This document shows, one piece after another, positions 63,499 to 64,000 of a stretch of 64,000 nucleotides of DNA. This stretch comes from Pectobacterium polaris (GTDB taxonomy: Bacteria > Pseudomonadota > Gammaproteobacteria > Enterobacterales > Enterobacteriaceae): contig NZ_CP017481.1 of NCBI RefSeq assembly GCF_002307355.1, positions 4,154,001-4,218,000 of the forward strand, given 5' to 3'. A program made the position numbers and the translations under genes. The notes below the pieces were generated by a model that saw only the letters and a list, made by a program, of their open reading frames with translations, had not been told where the DNA came from and ran no database searches. The first letter of the stretch is position 1. Every line of letters starts with the position of its first letter.

Positions 63499-63514
63499 TG
63501 GCATGATATTCGCA
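63499..63514 (+). promoter_or_regulatory. Sigma-54 promoter of nifF
   Basis: TGGCATGATATTCGCA: GG-N10-GC with a good -24 element, 66 bp before the nifF start. An imperfect NifA site (TGT-N10-AAA) lies about 105 bp upstream at 63380-63395. Confidence 0.75.
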
Positions 63515-63579
63515 ACGCCCTGTACAGATACCGGCTGCCGACGGCGGCGATCCTTCTCAATATCAGTCAGGAGCGAACT

Positions 63580-64000
63580 ATGGCGAACATTGGTATTTTC
63601 TTTGGCACCGATACGGGAAAAACCCGCAAGATCGCCAAAATGATTCATCAAAAATTGGGTGACGCGGCGGATTCGCCGGTCAATATCAACCGAACCTCTC
63701 TGGACAGTTTTCTCTCTTATTCGGTTCTGCTGTTAGGCACGCCGACGCTGGGTGAAGGCCAATTACCAGGCATGGAGGCAGGGTGTGAGAATGAGTCCTG
63801 GCAAGAGTTTATTGCTGATTTGCCGGGTGAAGCACTGGCGGACAAGACGGTGGCCTTGTTCGGATTGGGCGATCAGCAAGGCTATCCTGATAATTTTGCC
63901 AGCGGGATGAAAACCTTATACGACGTGGTCACCGCGTGCGGTGCCAAGGTTATCGGAGCCTGGCCGAATGCTGGGTATGACTTCAACGCCTCTGCCGCCT
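63580..64000 (+). CDS. nifF: NifF flavodoxin (5' part; continues beyond the window)
   Basis: From ATG 63580 (CAGGAG upstream) the first 140 codons encode a long-chain flavodoxin: FMN phosphate loop GIFFGTDTGKTRKIAK at 4-19, the TPTLGEGQLPG loop near 56-66, and FGLGDQQGYPDNFASG at about 95-110. NifF passes electrons from pyruvate oxidation to the nitrogenase Fe protein. It is divergent from nifL and has its own sigma-54 promoter. The window ends within the gene; the usual length is about 177 residues. Confidence 0.95.
   Translation, partial: MANIGIFFGTDTGKTRKIAKMIHQKLGDAADSPVNINRTSLDSFLSYSVLLLGTPTLGEGQLPGMEAGCENESWQEFIADLPGEALADKTVALFGLGDQQGYPDNFASGMKTLYDVVTACGAKVIGAWPNAGYDFNASAA

Overview
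The window looks like chromosomal DNA of a soft-rot enterobacterium, most likely Pectobacterium. The core genes support this: yecF, a GacA/ExpA-type uvrY, uvrC, pgsA and the glyW-cysT-leuZ tRNA run, then cycA, a Nac-like gene beside tRNA-Asn, and a nif regulatory block (nifQ-nifB-nifA-nifL facing nifF). Genus is inferred from gene content only.

Positions 1 to about 35.4 kb form a genomic island that abuts the 3' side of tRNA-Leu(UAA). The leuZ-proximal end carries a P4-type tyrosine integrase broken by a one-base frameshift. The far end (1-7 kb) is a CP4-57/CP4-44-like module: CbtA-type toxin, CbeA-type antitoxin, RadC-like protein, small secreted and membrane proteins, a WYL regulator, a DUF932 protein and a frameshifted YfjP-type GTPase. 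A plus-strand satellite-like module follows (AlpA regulator, unknown protein, zinc-ribbon protein, inovirus Gp2/YfjJ-like protein). Two decayed IS110-family transposases lie at 9.7-11.2 kb.

The main cargo (11.6-33.6 kb) is a dpd cluster, which writes 7-deazaguanine derivatives into DNA and restricts unmodified DNA. One minus-strand group holds a candidate dpdC, then dpdA (TGT-like base exchange enzyme) and dpdB (DGQHR/ParB-like). After a 430-bp gap comes a tightly overlapping run dpdE-F-G-H-I-J-K-D with three helicase-type proteins, a P-loop ATPase and a phospholipase-D-like protein. queD, a 7-deazaguanine precursor gene, lies convergent at the end. No folE, queE or queC is visible, so the rest of the precursor pathway would have to come from the core genome or from outside the window.

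From 35.4 to 64 kb the sequence is mostly core. After the tRNA/pgsA/uvrC/uvrY block come yecF, an unknown gene, tRNA-Lys(CUU), cycA, an IraP-like gene, a DNA-binding-domain-only Nac-like gene and tRNA-Asn. A secreted alpha/beta hydrolase is followed by a tripartite RND efflux system with its own MFS pump and TetR repressor. Two operators with identical half-sites flank tetR. Next are a lytic transglycosylase, an old yellow enzyme with a convergent LysR gene, and an EthD protein. The nif block closes the window, with recognisable sigma-54 promoters upstream of nifL, nifF and nifB, a NifA-type upstream site at nifB and an NtrC-like site in the nifL-nifF gap.
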